Source: Zasmidium citrigriseum (Eukaryota; Ascomycota; Dothideomycetes; Mycosphaerellales; Mycosphaerellaceae). Taken from it: a stretch of 64,000 bases of DNA. The position numbers and the translations under genes were made by a program. Of the stretch, positions 20,069-30,529 are shown in pieces. The notes below the pieces were generated by a model that saw only the letters and a list, made by a program, of their open reading frames with translations, did no database searches and had not been told where the DNA came from. The stretch spans positions 744,001 through 808,000 of the forward strand of contig NHNW01000010.1 of assembly GCA_002786025.1 (NCBI GenBank), in the 5' to 3' direction. Positions within the stretch are counted from its first letter, which is position 1; the number at the start of each line of letters is the position of its first letter.

Positions 20069-23000
20069 ATGGGTGTCACCGGCCTCTGGCAAATCGTGCA
20101 GCCCTGCGCGCGGCCCATCAAGATCGAGACGCTGAACCGTAAGCGGCTGGCCGTCGACGCGAGTATCTGGATCTACCAATTCCTCAAGGCCGTCCGCGAC
20201 AAGGAGGGAAATGCACTGCGCAACAGCCATGTCGTTGGCTTCTTCCGACGTATATGCAAATTGCTCTTCTTTGGCATCAAGCCTGTATTCGTCTTCGATG
20301 GAGGCGCCCCAGCGCTCAAGCGACAGACCATCAAGGCACGGAAGTCGCGGCGTGAGGGCAGACGCGAAGATGCGGCCAGGACGGCAGGGAAACTACTTGC
20401 TGTGCAGATGCAGCGGAGGGCCGAAGAGGACGAGGCACAACGTCGAGCGGAGAAAGAGCGCGCAAATGACCAGGAAGAGACGGTGCCCGACGAGGGTCTC
20501 GTGTATGTGGACGAGCTGCAGATGACACAACAAGAGCGGCAACAGAACAGGAAGTTCCGCAAGAAGGACCAGTATCATCTGCCGGACCTTGACGTGTCGC
20601 TCAGTGAGATGAGTGGCGGCAACGACCCGCGTGTCATGTCTCTCGAGGAGCTACAAACGTACGCCAAACAGTTCGAAGCAGGCGAGGATATCAACGTATA
20701 TGACTTCTCCAAAATCGACTATGACAGCCCCTTCTTCATGTCTTTGCCCGCGTCTGATCGATACAATATCCTAAACGCAGCTCGTCTTCGCAGTCGGCTG
20801 CGTATGGGACACTCGAAAGATCAACTGGACAGTATGTTTCCGGATCGTATGGCTTTCTCCAAGTTCCAGATTGAACGAGTGCGTGAGAGGAATGAGCTCA
20901 CTCAACGTTTGATGCACTTGAATGGATTTGAAGATGCCACTTTCGGTGGTGGTCGAGTTGCAGGCGAGAAGGGCAGGGAGTACGTTCTTGTCAAGAACGA
21001 TGGAGTCGAAGGTGGATGGGCCTTGGGAGTCATCACGGATGAAGGCAAGGAGGAGAAGCCGATCGACCTTGACCGACCTGCACCAGTGGAGAAGGAAGAG
21101 CAAGACGAGTGGGAGGATGATGACGACTTTGAAGATGTGCCTGTTGCCGGGCTGAATCGTCTGCCAAAGAAGCCTACTCAGAATGAGCAAGTGGCTGATA
21201 AGCTGCTCGAACAGAGGCGCGCAGTCTACAATTCAAGGAAGAAGACTGCTAGTCGCAGACCGAAGCGCAAGCCGAAAGAAGATCGTAGTGAGCTGTTCGT
21301 TCAAAGCAGTAGCGAAGATGAAGATTGGGAAGAAGTTGGCGCTGACAAGGAGTTGTTTGGGGAAGGCGATGGTGAAGGCTCAGAAGATGAGGAGCTGCGG
21401 AAAGCCATCGCATTGTCCATGCAGAAAGACGAAGATGAGCAGCCCAATGGCGAAACAGGTGCCGCCGATGACGAGGATGACGACATGTTGGAAGTATTCC
21501 AGCAGACTGCTGTTGAAGAGCAGAGACCTGTTCCCAAGGGCAGTGGACGAGACATCGCCAGCATCGTCAACAAGCGTGCCTTCAACACAGCCCCAGAGTC
21601 TCGTGAGATTACCTCGTTCGGCGTCCCGCATCACAAGTCAGACGACAGTGACGAAGACGATACCATGGATTTCCAGGCAGCACTGGCCGAGAGCCGCAAA
21701 ACCAAACGCAAGACTAGCCCTCCTCGACGCCCAGCACCTCCCCCAAAGCGCAGAGAATCTGCTACCGATATCGCCAAACAAGCCGGTTTCAAAGGGCCAC
21801 TGCCATTCGAGAAGCTCGATCTTGGCTCATCACTGCTTGGAAAGAAGAAGATGCAGCAGCGAAACGAGGAGAACGCTGGAGGCTTCGAAAACCCTGAGCT
21901 TGCTGAGAAAGAGAAGAAGAAGGCAGAGCCGCTTCCACCTTGGTTTTCGGGTAATCTGGAGGCCGATATTGAAGCCCAGAATGCGATAGAGAGTGAGGAT
22001 CGGAAGAGGGCTCGCGAGTTTGAGCAGCAGTTTCAATTTCAAGATCGATCTGGTCCAAAGCTGCGTCGAGATGAGACAAATGAGGTTATCGATCTTGAGG
22101 CTGAGGACTTTGGCAAGCCGACTGGAAAAGGCGAAGTCATCGAGCTTGAAGATGACGACGTTGAGATACCGGACGCCGCCGTCAACGAGGCGGTGGATAC
22201 TCCTGAGCAAGAGGCTGCGAATGGTGTCGAGCCGCAGCGAGCGTCACCGGACAGACAACCAAAGATGGGCGACATGGCCGAGACCATTCGAGCAGAACCT
22301 GAAAAGGCTATACCTGACAAGACTGTCGACATGGCGGACATTCCGCCGATCAGAAGAGTAGAGGCTCCACTGGAGAAGGAGCCAGCAGCGGAACGAGCAT
22401 CATCTCCATCGCACCCGGAAGATGCGGAGCAGGAAGATGAGCCTCTGGACTGGAGTGATAGTGATCGCGAAGAAGATTCGCAACCTGCTCGCCCAGCCGC
22501 GAAGGACCCTTCCACTGCTGAGCAAGAAGACGACTTTACGGACATTGGTATACCAAACACGACTGCGGTGAATGACGACCAGCCAGAGGAAGATGACGAG
22601 GACCTTGGGTTTGAGGACGTTGAAATTCCGGATGCACCGCCAGCTCAACAGAGCGTGCCAGCTATTGACGATGAAGTTCCACCGGCTCCGGTGCCTGGCC
22701 TACCTGCTCAAGATACCATTCCCGAAGATGATGACGAGTTCGACGACTTTTCAGACCCTGAGGATGCAGAGATGCTTCGCCAACTGACGCTGGAAGCCGA
22801 GGAACATGCTCGTTTTGCTAGTAGCTTGAACAACAAGTCCACGGCCCAGAATATTCAGGAATACGAGAAGGAACTAAAGCAGCTGCGAAATCAGCAGAAG
22901 AAAGATCGCCGTGATGCTGACGAAGTCACTCAAATCATGATACAAGAGTGTCAAGCACTACTTCGCCTCTTTGGGCTGCCTTACATCACCGCTCCAATGG

Positions 23001-24040
23001 AAGCCGAAGCACAATGCGCAGAGCTGGTCAACATGGGCTTGGTCGATGGTATTGTCACCGACGATTCCGATTGCTTCCTTTTTGGCGGTACTCGAATCTA
23101 CAAAAACATGTTCAACCAAGCGAAGTTCGTTGAGTGCTACCTCACTTCGGATCTGGAGAAGGAATTCGACTTGACCAGGGACAAGCTCATCTCTGTCGCG
23201 CACCTGCTTGGTTCCGATTACACTGAAGGCATACCTGGAATCGGTCCTGTCACTGCATTGGAAATCATCTCCGAGTTTCAGAATCTGGGTGCTTTCAAAG
23301 AGTGGTTCAACAGCGTGCAGATGGGTCAGATTCCCAAGGAAGAAGACGCAAAGAATCCGTTCAGGAAGAAGTTCCGGCGCAATGCGACAAAGATGTCCCT
23401 GCCGATGGGCTTCCCAGACGAGAGAGTCAATATCGCATACAACACTCCAGATGTCGACCACAACCCTGAAGGTTTCCAATGGGGTGTGCCGGATCTGAGC
23501 GCCTTGCGATCTTTCCTGATGGCGACAATCGGTTGGTCTCAGGAACGGACTGATGAGGTCCTTGTACCTGTCATCAAGGACATGAATCGTCGTCTGGACG
23601 AAGGAACTCAGGCGAATATTACGCACTTCTTCGACGGGACCGTTGGCATTGGTGCTGCTGGTGCTTCGAACAATGGTGCCAGAGGTGAAGGCTATGCACC
23701 TCGAAAGAGAGCAGAGGGCAGTAAGAGAATGGGCAATGCTCTCTCGAAGATGGCCGAGCGGGCGAAGCGGAGCAGGCAGGATTCTAACGGTGCTGCAGCG
23801 GCAGCTGAAGAAGACGGCACTGCAGAGACAGGTGACAGCGAGCCGGCAAAGACAACCGCCACCGCAGCGAAAAGACGAAAGACCAAGAAAGCAGCAGCCA
23901 CCACGGAGTCTGACGCCGCCTCAGCAGACGACGACGACAGCGAGTTCACATCCTCGAGCCGCAAGACCGCCAAAGGGAAAAAGACGCGGACCAGCAAGAC
24001 AACCAGAGGAGCGGGCCGCAAGAAGAAGGCGGCTGGATAG
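20069..24040 (+). CDS. RAD2: RAD2/XPG structure-specific endonuclease (nucleotide excision repair)
   Basis: Nuclear flap-type nuclease making the 3' incision in nucleotide excision repair. Intronless, 1,323 aa, somewhat longer than yeast Rad2. The XPG-N domain fills residues 1-100 (MGVTGLWQIVQPCARPI, KRLAVDASIW, FVFDGGAPALKR). A long acidic, disordered spacer follows to about 950 and carries two ubiquitin-interaction-like motifs: EDEELRKAIALSMQ near residue 440 and DFQAALAES near 532. XPG-I lies at about 955-1050 with catalytic acids in PMEAEAQCAEL and VTDDSDCFLFG. The helix-hairpin-helix region HLLGSDYTEGIPGIGPVTA follows. The C-terminus is Lys/Arg-rich (KKTRTSKTTRGAGRKKK), a nuclear localisation signal. 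Confidence 0.97.
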   Translation: MGVTGLWQIVQPCARPIKIETLNRKRLAVDASIWIYQFLKAVRDKEGNALRNSHVVGFFRRICKLLFFGIKPVFVFDGGAPALKRQTIKARKSRREGRREDAARTAGKLLAVQMQRRAEEDEAQRRAEKERANDQEETVPDEGLVYVDELQMTQQERQQNRKFRKKDQYHLPDLDVSLSEMSGGNDPRVMSLEELQTYAKQFEAGEDINVYDFSKIDYDSPFFMSLPASDRYNILNAARLRSRLRMGHSKDQLDSMFPDRMAFSKFQIERVRERNELTQRLMHLNGFEDATFGGGRVAGEKGREYVLVKNDGVEGGWALGVITDEGKEEKPIDLDRPAPVEKEEQDEWEDDDDFEDVPVAGLNRLPKKPTQNEQVADKLLEQRRAVYNSRKKTASRRPKRKPKEDRSELFVQSSSEDEDWEEVGADKELFGEGDGEGSEDEELRKAIALSMQKDEDEQPNGETGAADDEDDDMLEVFQQTAVEEQRPVPKGSGRDIASIVNKRAFNTAPESREITSFGVPHHKSDDSDEDDTMDFQAALAESRKTKRKTSPPRRPAPPPKRRESATDIAKQAGFKGPLPFEKLDLGSSLLGKKKMQQRNEENAGGFENPELAEKEKKKAEPLPPWFSGNLEADIEAQNAIESEDRKRAREFEQQFQFQDRSGPKLRRDETNEVIDLEAEDFGKPTGKGEVIELEDDDVEIPDAAVNEAVDTPEQEAANGVEPQRASPDRQPKMGDMAETIRAEPEKAIPDKTVDMADIPPIRRVEAPLEKEPAAERASSPSHPEDAEQEDEPLDWSDSDREEDSQPARPAAKDPSTAEQEDDFTDIGIPNTTAVNDDQPEEDDEDLGFEDVEIPDAPPAQQSVPAIDDEVPPAPVPGLPAQDTIPEDDDEFDDFSDPEDAEMLRQLTLEAEEHARFASSLNNKSTAQNIQEYEKELKQLRNQQKKDRRDADEVTQIMIQECQALLRLFGLPYITAPMEAEAQCAELVNMGLVDGIVTDDSDCFLFGGTRIYKNMFNQAKFVECYLTSDLEKEFDLTRDKLISVAHLLGSDYTEGIPGIGPVTALEIISEFQNLGAFKEWFNSVQMGQIPKEEDAKNPFRKKFRRNATKMSLPMGFPDERVNIAYNTPDVDHNPEGFQWGVPDLSALRSFLMATIGWSQERTDEVLVPVIKDMNRRLDEGTQANITHFFDGTVGIGAAGASNNGARGEGYAPRKRAEGSKRMGNALSKMAERAKRSRQDSNGAAAAAEEDGTAETGDSEPAKTTATAAKRRKTKKAAATTESDAASADDDDSEFTSSSRKTAKGKKTRTSKTTRGAGRKKKAAG

Positions 24041-25281
24041 GAATAGGAATGTTGATCGCTCTCCGAATGGATCAGTAATAGCGCGGTCGTAGACGAGGTA
24101 CTTCCTCCCCGGTATACACTATGTGTCTCGAGCGTCTGACGTCGAATCTAACTTTCGAGCCGCGCGATTGACGTGCACATGGATCGACTTTCGCGTAGGG
24201 CCGGTATGAGGGGAGGGAACTGTACCCTTGATGTCGGTAGTTGGTGGTGAGGTTGAGTTCCCTCATGAGATCGTGTAAGAGACATCCTTCACGTCCTTGG
24301 CATAGTATTAGCCTTTATGTGGACGCTCTATTCTTCGATGAAAGAATCCTCGTCATCGGGATCGCTGCTAAGGTCAAAAGAAAAGCACATTCGGAACATT
24401 TTGGACGTTCACCCTGATCTAAGCATGTCTCGCCGTCACAACTTGGAAGGAGAAATGCATCACAGACCGATCAACATCCCATACGCATCTGCGTCTACCG
24501 GCATGTGTCGTATACGATCCATGAGCTTCAATGCGAACGATTCGTTGATCTGATCTGTAGTTTTGCTTTTATACTTCGGTACGTACCCGGCTCCCACATG
24601 CTCGGCAGCCCGAACCTTCAATTGCTTTTGCCCCTTTCGGGACAGTCTCACAACCAACGTGGTTGAGGGCATTACTCAGCGGTCCTGACGTTCTATGACA
24701 GCATCGTCTTCGATCATTGTAGTTCAAAGGCAGTTTCATGATATCGAAGTAGTCTCCTCATTACAACTTCCATGATCATATTCTCGTATTTACAGCATTC
24801 CCAGAACGATCAATATCGCGGCGTATCTTGAACGCTCGCTCGGCCCCTCCACATTTCAGAGTCGCATTGCCCCGCCTGAGGTTTTGCTTTTTCGCCCTCG
24901 GCTCTGCAGAGACACACAACGGCCACGCCATCGACGATGACTAGCGTCGGGGACCGAATGCTTGAATGAATTCAGCAGTGGGCTAGGCACTGGTATCCGA
25001 TGCAGCTGTGCAGATGTGTAGCAGCCAAACCCTCTTCCGGCGGCCGGGCGTTCGGCCACCAACCAGATGGCTGAACATTGATCTGCTTGTGGCATGTGAT
25101 TCCCTGCTCTTGCCTCCGCCCTTCGACGAATCCTTGGTCAGATAGGTCTATGCCTTGGCCTGGCCTTTGTGTTGGCTGATGGCTGGGTGAACGATCGCTT
25201 TCACCACACCGACGCCTGTCGACAGGTTCCTAAAGGCTTCTCGCCCAGTAGAGTGGTAAACGCATCCGTCAACTTGGATTG
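24041..25281. other. Intergenic region with one weak small ORF
   Basis: 1.2 kb between RAD2 and the short Zn2Cys6 gene (tail-to-tail). A 70-codon ATG ORF on the minus strand (24460-24672) has protein-like composition, including an amphipathic KLMDRIRHMPVDADAYGML end, but no family, and may be chance. Nothing else recognised. Confidence 0.35.
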
Positions 25282-26546
25282 TCATTCGGGCCAGAATTGG
25301 TCAAAGTAGCCGTCTTGCGTGGATGGTTGTTGGGAAACGCCCGCTGCTGCGGATGCAGTCGGCGTTTCGTCGAAGATGTTCGTCTGTGATTGTCCTATTG
25401 ACATGTTCTGTATCGTTTGGCCGGGAGAGAGCATGAGGTCCCCTGCGTTGATGTCCCACCATGAATTGAACTCAGAGAGGCCTGGCGTCATGCCTGTGCC
25501 GCCGCCGGGTGTTCGATTCGCTAGAAGGAGGGCCATGTCATCGAAGATACCGTGTTCTGTAGATTCAAGTTAGTGGAGTTAGCGAACAGCATTTGTATCC
25601 ATCACATACGATTCTGAAGCATATCGTAGCGCGGCTCGAAGCTCGGCGGAGACAGAGGAAACGCAATCGTCTGCCGCCGTACCATTGTGTCGTGCACATC
25701 GTGGTTATTCTGTTGTCGATTCGCCATGAGCCGTAACGACTGCGCTTGTTCCTCAAGGGCGCGTGCGGTAGAGATCAGGTCCGGCGCGTCGTTGGTATTG
25801 TCAGCCCACCAAGGCTCGCTGTCTCCGATTTGCGACCAGTCGATCGGCGAGGTTTCCAGCACGGATGATGGAGGTTGTGCGTCAGGCGATACTTCTGATG
25901 GCGGCCGGAGGTGCGAGATATTGAATGTCGAGTTGCTACCTTGCCTCGCTGGTTCGGGATTCAGGCGCCAGGTGTCGACCCTCAATCCAGGAGGCATGTT
26001 GTCTTGGATGGAACGAATGCTGTCGATTTCAGCATTCTGCGGCTGACTATCCGCGGACGAGTCAACGGGCAGCGATGTCGTTGGCGACAGAACCGACTCT
26101 CCAATCTCTGGCTGCGTACTGGCATAGCCAGAGTCCTCACTACCAGTAGACGTGCACTGCTTCAGGGCGGACAGCGAAGGTCGCTTGGGGATAGCCTTCT
26201 TGGTCGGACTGATTTTCCTCTTACGATCGATGCCTCCAGATGGAATCGGGTCCAATATCAGCGAGCTGCCATCCCGTCGAGGGCGTTTACGCTCTGGCAA
26301 TCCCTCACAGACCAGCCCTTTCTCACGACAAGTCCGACAATTAATCTCGCCGCTGCACTACGCAACATTCAGTCAATGTGCCAAGTGCAATAGACGTGAC
26401 GCGCGGGCTCTTACCTTGATCTTCTTACGCCGACATGTCATGCAAGCGGCACGAACCCGTCCAGAAAGATTCTCCTTGTGGCCAGGGTCCGATATAAAGC
26501 GATAAGTACGCTCGTTGGGCAAGGTAGGCGAGTTCGGCTCCGACAT
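25282..26546 (-). CDS. Short Zn(II)2Cys6 transcription factor
   Basis: DNA-binding regulator of 384 aa. Exons 26546-26415, 26357-25610 and 25556-25282, introns 57 and 53 nt. The binuclear zinc cluster spans residues about 35-61 as CMTCRRKKIK/CSGEIN-CRTCREKGLVC, a perfect C-x2-C-x6-C-x5-C-x2-C-x6-C pattern, split by intron 1 directly before the third cysteine. A basic PERKRPRRDG patch follows. The rest is Ser/Pro/Gln-rich without the large fungal_trans domain, so it belongs to the small-cluster-only regulators; an acidic/aromatic C-terminus (DGYFDQFWPE) could activate. Targets are unknown. Confidence 0.88.
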
Positions 26547-29500
26547 GCTGCTCGGCGTATGGTCTGAGTCTCGCGGTATGGTCGTGAGAGCACCCGATTA
26601 TCAGGGCCGGAAAGGAAGCCTGCTTCCTAGTGTTGGCTCGAAACATTCATGGGTAGTAGCCAAGAAGTTATGTTGTTGCACACTCGAAGAAAGCAAGCGC
26701 AACCACACGTGACCCAGTAGGAAGTCGGGTGGTTATGTAGGGGCATAAAGACGCAGACCTTGCGTTCTTGTTTTGAAGGTGTCGAGTGATCCATCCAAGT
26801 CGTCAAAGGTCTACTCCCCGCACGGGGTACGGAGGCGCCACTGAACAGGCATTCTGGCGGGACACAACATCCAATCGAGCGTTTCTTAATTATTTCCGCT
26901 TCCTCTTGTGAACACTGCAAACAGTGGTGAGGGCCTCCGAGAGAGCGCTCCTAGCGTGCGGCGATTAGGCGAGAAGGCAAAGGGACCGTGGGGACCTGAT
27001 TCCCGTTAGTGGGAAATAAGCTGCAGGTGCAGATCGTCCGTATGGGGTGAAAATCTGGGGTATCAGTGTCGTCGTTGAAAGTAGGCAGACGGGAATCGCG
27101 CAATTTGCGCCTTGGATTCGAGGCGAGAAAGTACCTCGTCATCCCTGTATCAAAGGATGACCTGTCGGCGAAGTGTCATGGCGTGTGGTGTTCGCAGACT
27201 GTCTATGGGAAAGACGGTCTCGGGCCCAGACACAGGCCTGCCCTAGCTGGGCGGAGAAGCAGCCGTTCGAATTCCAGATGACGGTCAGGCGACGGAACCA
27301 CATGCGGGTCTCTTGCTAATCCCGAGCAAGAAAGGTAACTGCGTCGTGGCTGTCCCCACTACGGTTGTTGGACTCGTGGTACTGCTACCGTTGCAGTACA
27401 ATTGTGCAGCACAGAAATGCAGCTTTGCGTCACGTCGAGAGGTGAGCAGCTTTCGATCGGCCTGGTATGGTGTCGACTGTCGTGTAGTTCGTCTTCCTCG
27501 AGATGGGCGAACGCACATAGCCAGCTCATGCAAAGCATTCCGATTGCCGCAATTCGTAGCTTCCGAAGGACTCATCGCGATCTCTCAAGAGATCAGCGCT
27601 TTGGTGCTGTGCCTGGATGCAAGTCGCCGTGATATGGGCCAGTCCGAACTTCCAGGCCATCTCGGCGAGTCTGGAATCTGGTCATCTTGTTGTGGCCCGC
27701 ATGCAATAGCAGCCTTGCGTCAGAATTATCTCCATGCCATTCCCGGACATCTCGGGCGATTGGGGCATGTATCGCAGATGTTCGCATACCGAGGGCTGTC
27801 GTTGTCGTTGATGATGTTGGAAGGGGAAGGGACTGCACATGGGCACACGACCGGCTTTTGTCCACAGTCACACGCGTTAGACTGCCTGAAAAACGCCTGG
27901 CCCCAGATGGGAAAAGTTCATCTCATGATTTCTTTTGCTTTCGACGCCAGACATACGCTGCAGAGTACAATCTAGGAATTCTACCTACATCTGCCAACGT
28001 TGACTCCGTAGTGAGATTCTTCGGCGAGCTGGGTGTACGGCATCCCGGAGGCGAGTCCTGCTGGAGGGCGTGAAGATCATCGGTGACATGCAGTGACGGC
28101 TGCGTGCGGTTGAAGAGATACGTCAGCCCGGTACGAGATGGATAGTCGTTCGGTCACTTCGGTGAGATGTTGTTGCCATGTGGTTTGAGAGAGGCCAAGC
28201 ATTCTGTCAATACACCGTACCGGCAGCTTCCGCTTTACCGTCTTAACCGAATGTGCCATTTCTCATGAGCTAAGTCTGAACTCTAAAACCTTAAATCGAC
28301 TCAGGGCGACGATCGCGACGCGCCTTCCACCAATTGCGCGGTCCCCTCTGCAGCTGATTGCTCTCCACCTCCGCCGCCTGGAGCCGACGACGTGTCTCTG
28401 CTGCCGACCCGACCACCACTCTGCCAATCGTCGTTCATCCGCGATCCGATGCATACACTTCGATGCCAGGAACCACAGCTTGCCGTCAGCCCTTCGGACC
28501 GCGCACTCGAAGACCGATGAAGAGACGTTGTGAACGAGGCAGACCTGTATGGGCAATGGCAGCACGGCTACATGAGCCTCACGTCTGCCATGTTCAGACC
28601 CATCGAACGCGTTAAGTAAGACCTGGCCAAGTCAGCTCATATCTGCAAGCTTTGAGTGGTTGTTGGTGGAGGCGTGCCTGGCACGTGTTCATGCATCACA
28701 ATGCGCTTTTGCCGGCACCTATGACTCTCGTATCCTTGTCAAAAGGAAGAAGCTCAATTCAGAGATGTTGCAAAACGGACAGCAAGGGTTTCGAACTTTG
28801 CCTTACTCACCTTCCAAGCTTCTTGAAAATACTCGCTGCCTCTTCGCCAATACTCACGTATTTTCAGACTGAGCCTCTGGCCGAGTTCGAGAAAATCCGC
28901 GTCAGAAAAGATGGTCCCCTCTGGAATTTCCCTGGAGTCCATGATAGCCTCTCAAGGACGTCCAAGGCCGAAAGTCGCAGGCTCTCCGACAGCAAGCGGC
29001 AAGAACGTTACCTGATAGACGCCATCACCAATCTGAAATGAATTGTGTGGCATTATCACCACTTCGAAGTCCAACATGGCCGCCGACAATCAACCTTGAC
29101 GACCACATGCCTCTCTTGCTTCCGTTCAACGGAATCTGACAGAGCTGAGCTGCTGTCATATGCGCATCGATTGTTGCCTGGAACGTATCAATTGCTAGAC
29201 CACTGCACTACAGTCGCCACCAAGCTTCGTTCTCTTTGGAGTGTCTTCAGTTCCTGGCGGCCTTCGGAGTTTGCAGCGTTGAGTGGAATGGGATACATCA
29301 GTGCTGCGATTTACGCCGCATCGTCCAAATTCCTGGTGGCTTGAAGCATCGCAGTCATGTCTCTACTCAGGTCCAGAACCAAGAGCACTGGCCTAGGAAG
29401 GGTCTCATGATGCGAGTCAGCGACATCCATGGCCGTGGACAATCACATGGCGCTCCTTGACCGGAACGAACATGCGGTCTTCTCGAAAGGACACTTCGTG

Positions 29501-30529
29501 GGAGGCTTCTCTCTCGTCAGGTCCTCACAGCTCACAGAGACTACCGACCCGTCATGACTTGCGTCAAATATATTCCAACGCGTGGATTCGTTACGCCAAT
29601 TTGGTCGCCCATACTCAGCGACGTTCGGCCAACGACAGCTCCATACCAGAGACATTCCACCGCTCTCGTCCTCGAAATTGGTGCTTCTCGAAGGTCTGGA
29701 CTGAGAAACAGGTCAGATTCATCAAGCAAGTTTCAATAGCCGCAAGAGCCATCAAGGGTCACCTCGATTTCGAGAGCAAAGGGTGGATCAGCGCTCATCA
29801 GGCCGGGAATAAGGGTTTGAGGTTTGCTTCGACCACATCACACCGCGATCGTAGGAAGTCGTCTTCTCCCCCATGTATTTCTCTGATATTTACCTGACCG
29901 CTGCAGGGAGCTGTTCAGTGGTCGACATGACACAATTGCAGACGTGCGAACTTCATCTGAGCACAAGTGCACGAGCGTACGTTGCGTCATACCGCTAGGG
30001 ATGGAATGACCCCTCCTTGACCTTGTCTCGTGGCTTCACCACTTTGCACGCCGCAACTCCGACACTTCTCGGCGGAAAAAGCGATCTCTTGCACTTTGGC
30101 GCGGTCAAGGTCAGTGCATCCAAAGGAAGAAAGTCTGATGAGCAATCCCCTTTGCTTATTGCCGGTCGACACCATACCTGTCCATCATCATACAGCGCTC
30201 AAGTTTTCTCGAAGGCTTAAGCTCTGGCTACGAGAGCCTCCAATCGTCTGCACGAATAGTAGATCTTACGCTTACTCATCAGACAGTCGGCCAGTCTATT
30301 GGCCCGTCGACAACTCGCGGACCTGTGAACACATCGAAGTGTTGCGTTACCTTGTTCCATCAAGAGAAAAGTCTTGACAGGGCGGATTCGGCGGCCCTGC
30401 CGTCTTCGTGGGCCAAACTACTGTGATTTGCCTCTTTGGCGACAAGCGCCAGATTTGTGGCCAGCATCTTGATCCAGATCGAAACTGCGCGGCGATTCGG
30501 ACGACATATGGGGAACAAGCACCAACCAC
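26547..30529. other. 4-kb stretch with no convincing gene
   Basis: Many medium ORFs occur on both strands, none with a domain, consistent start or splice support. The longest (27313-27975, +) begins with a non-ATG codon and has Cys/His/Arg-rich, random-looking composition. A possible minus-strand coding trace lies at about 28,940-29,080 (a 41-codon ATG ORF containing FQIGDGVYQVTF). Base composition is normal and there is no RIP bias. It may hold a decayed gene or the long promoter of the regulator at 30530. Confidence 0.4.

Noticed and set aside
27313..27975. 220-codon + strand ORF
   Set aside because: Begins at a TTG codon, has no ATG start, domain or splice support, and amino-acid composition looks random.
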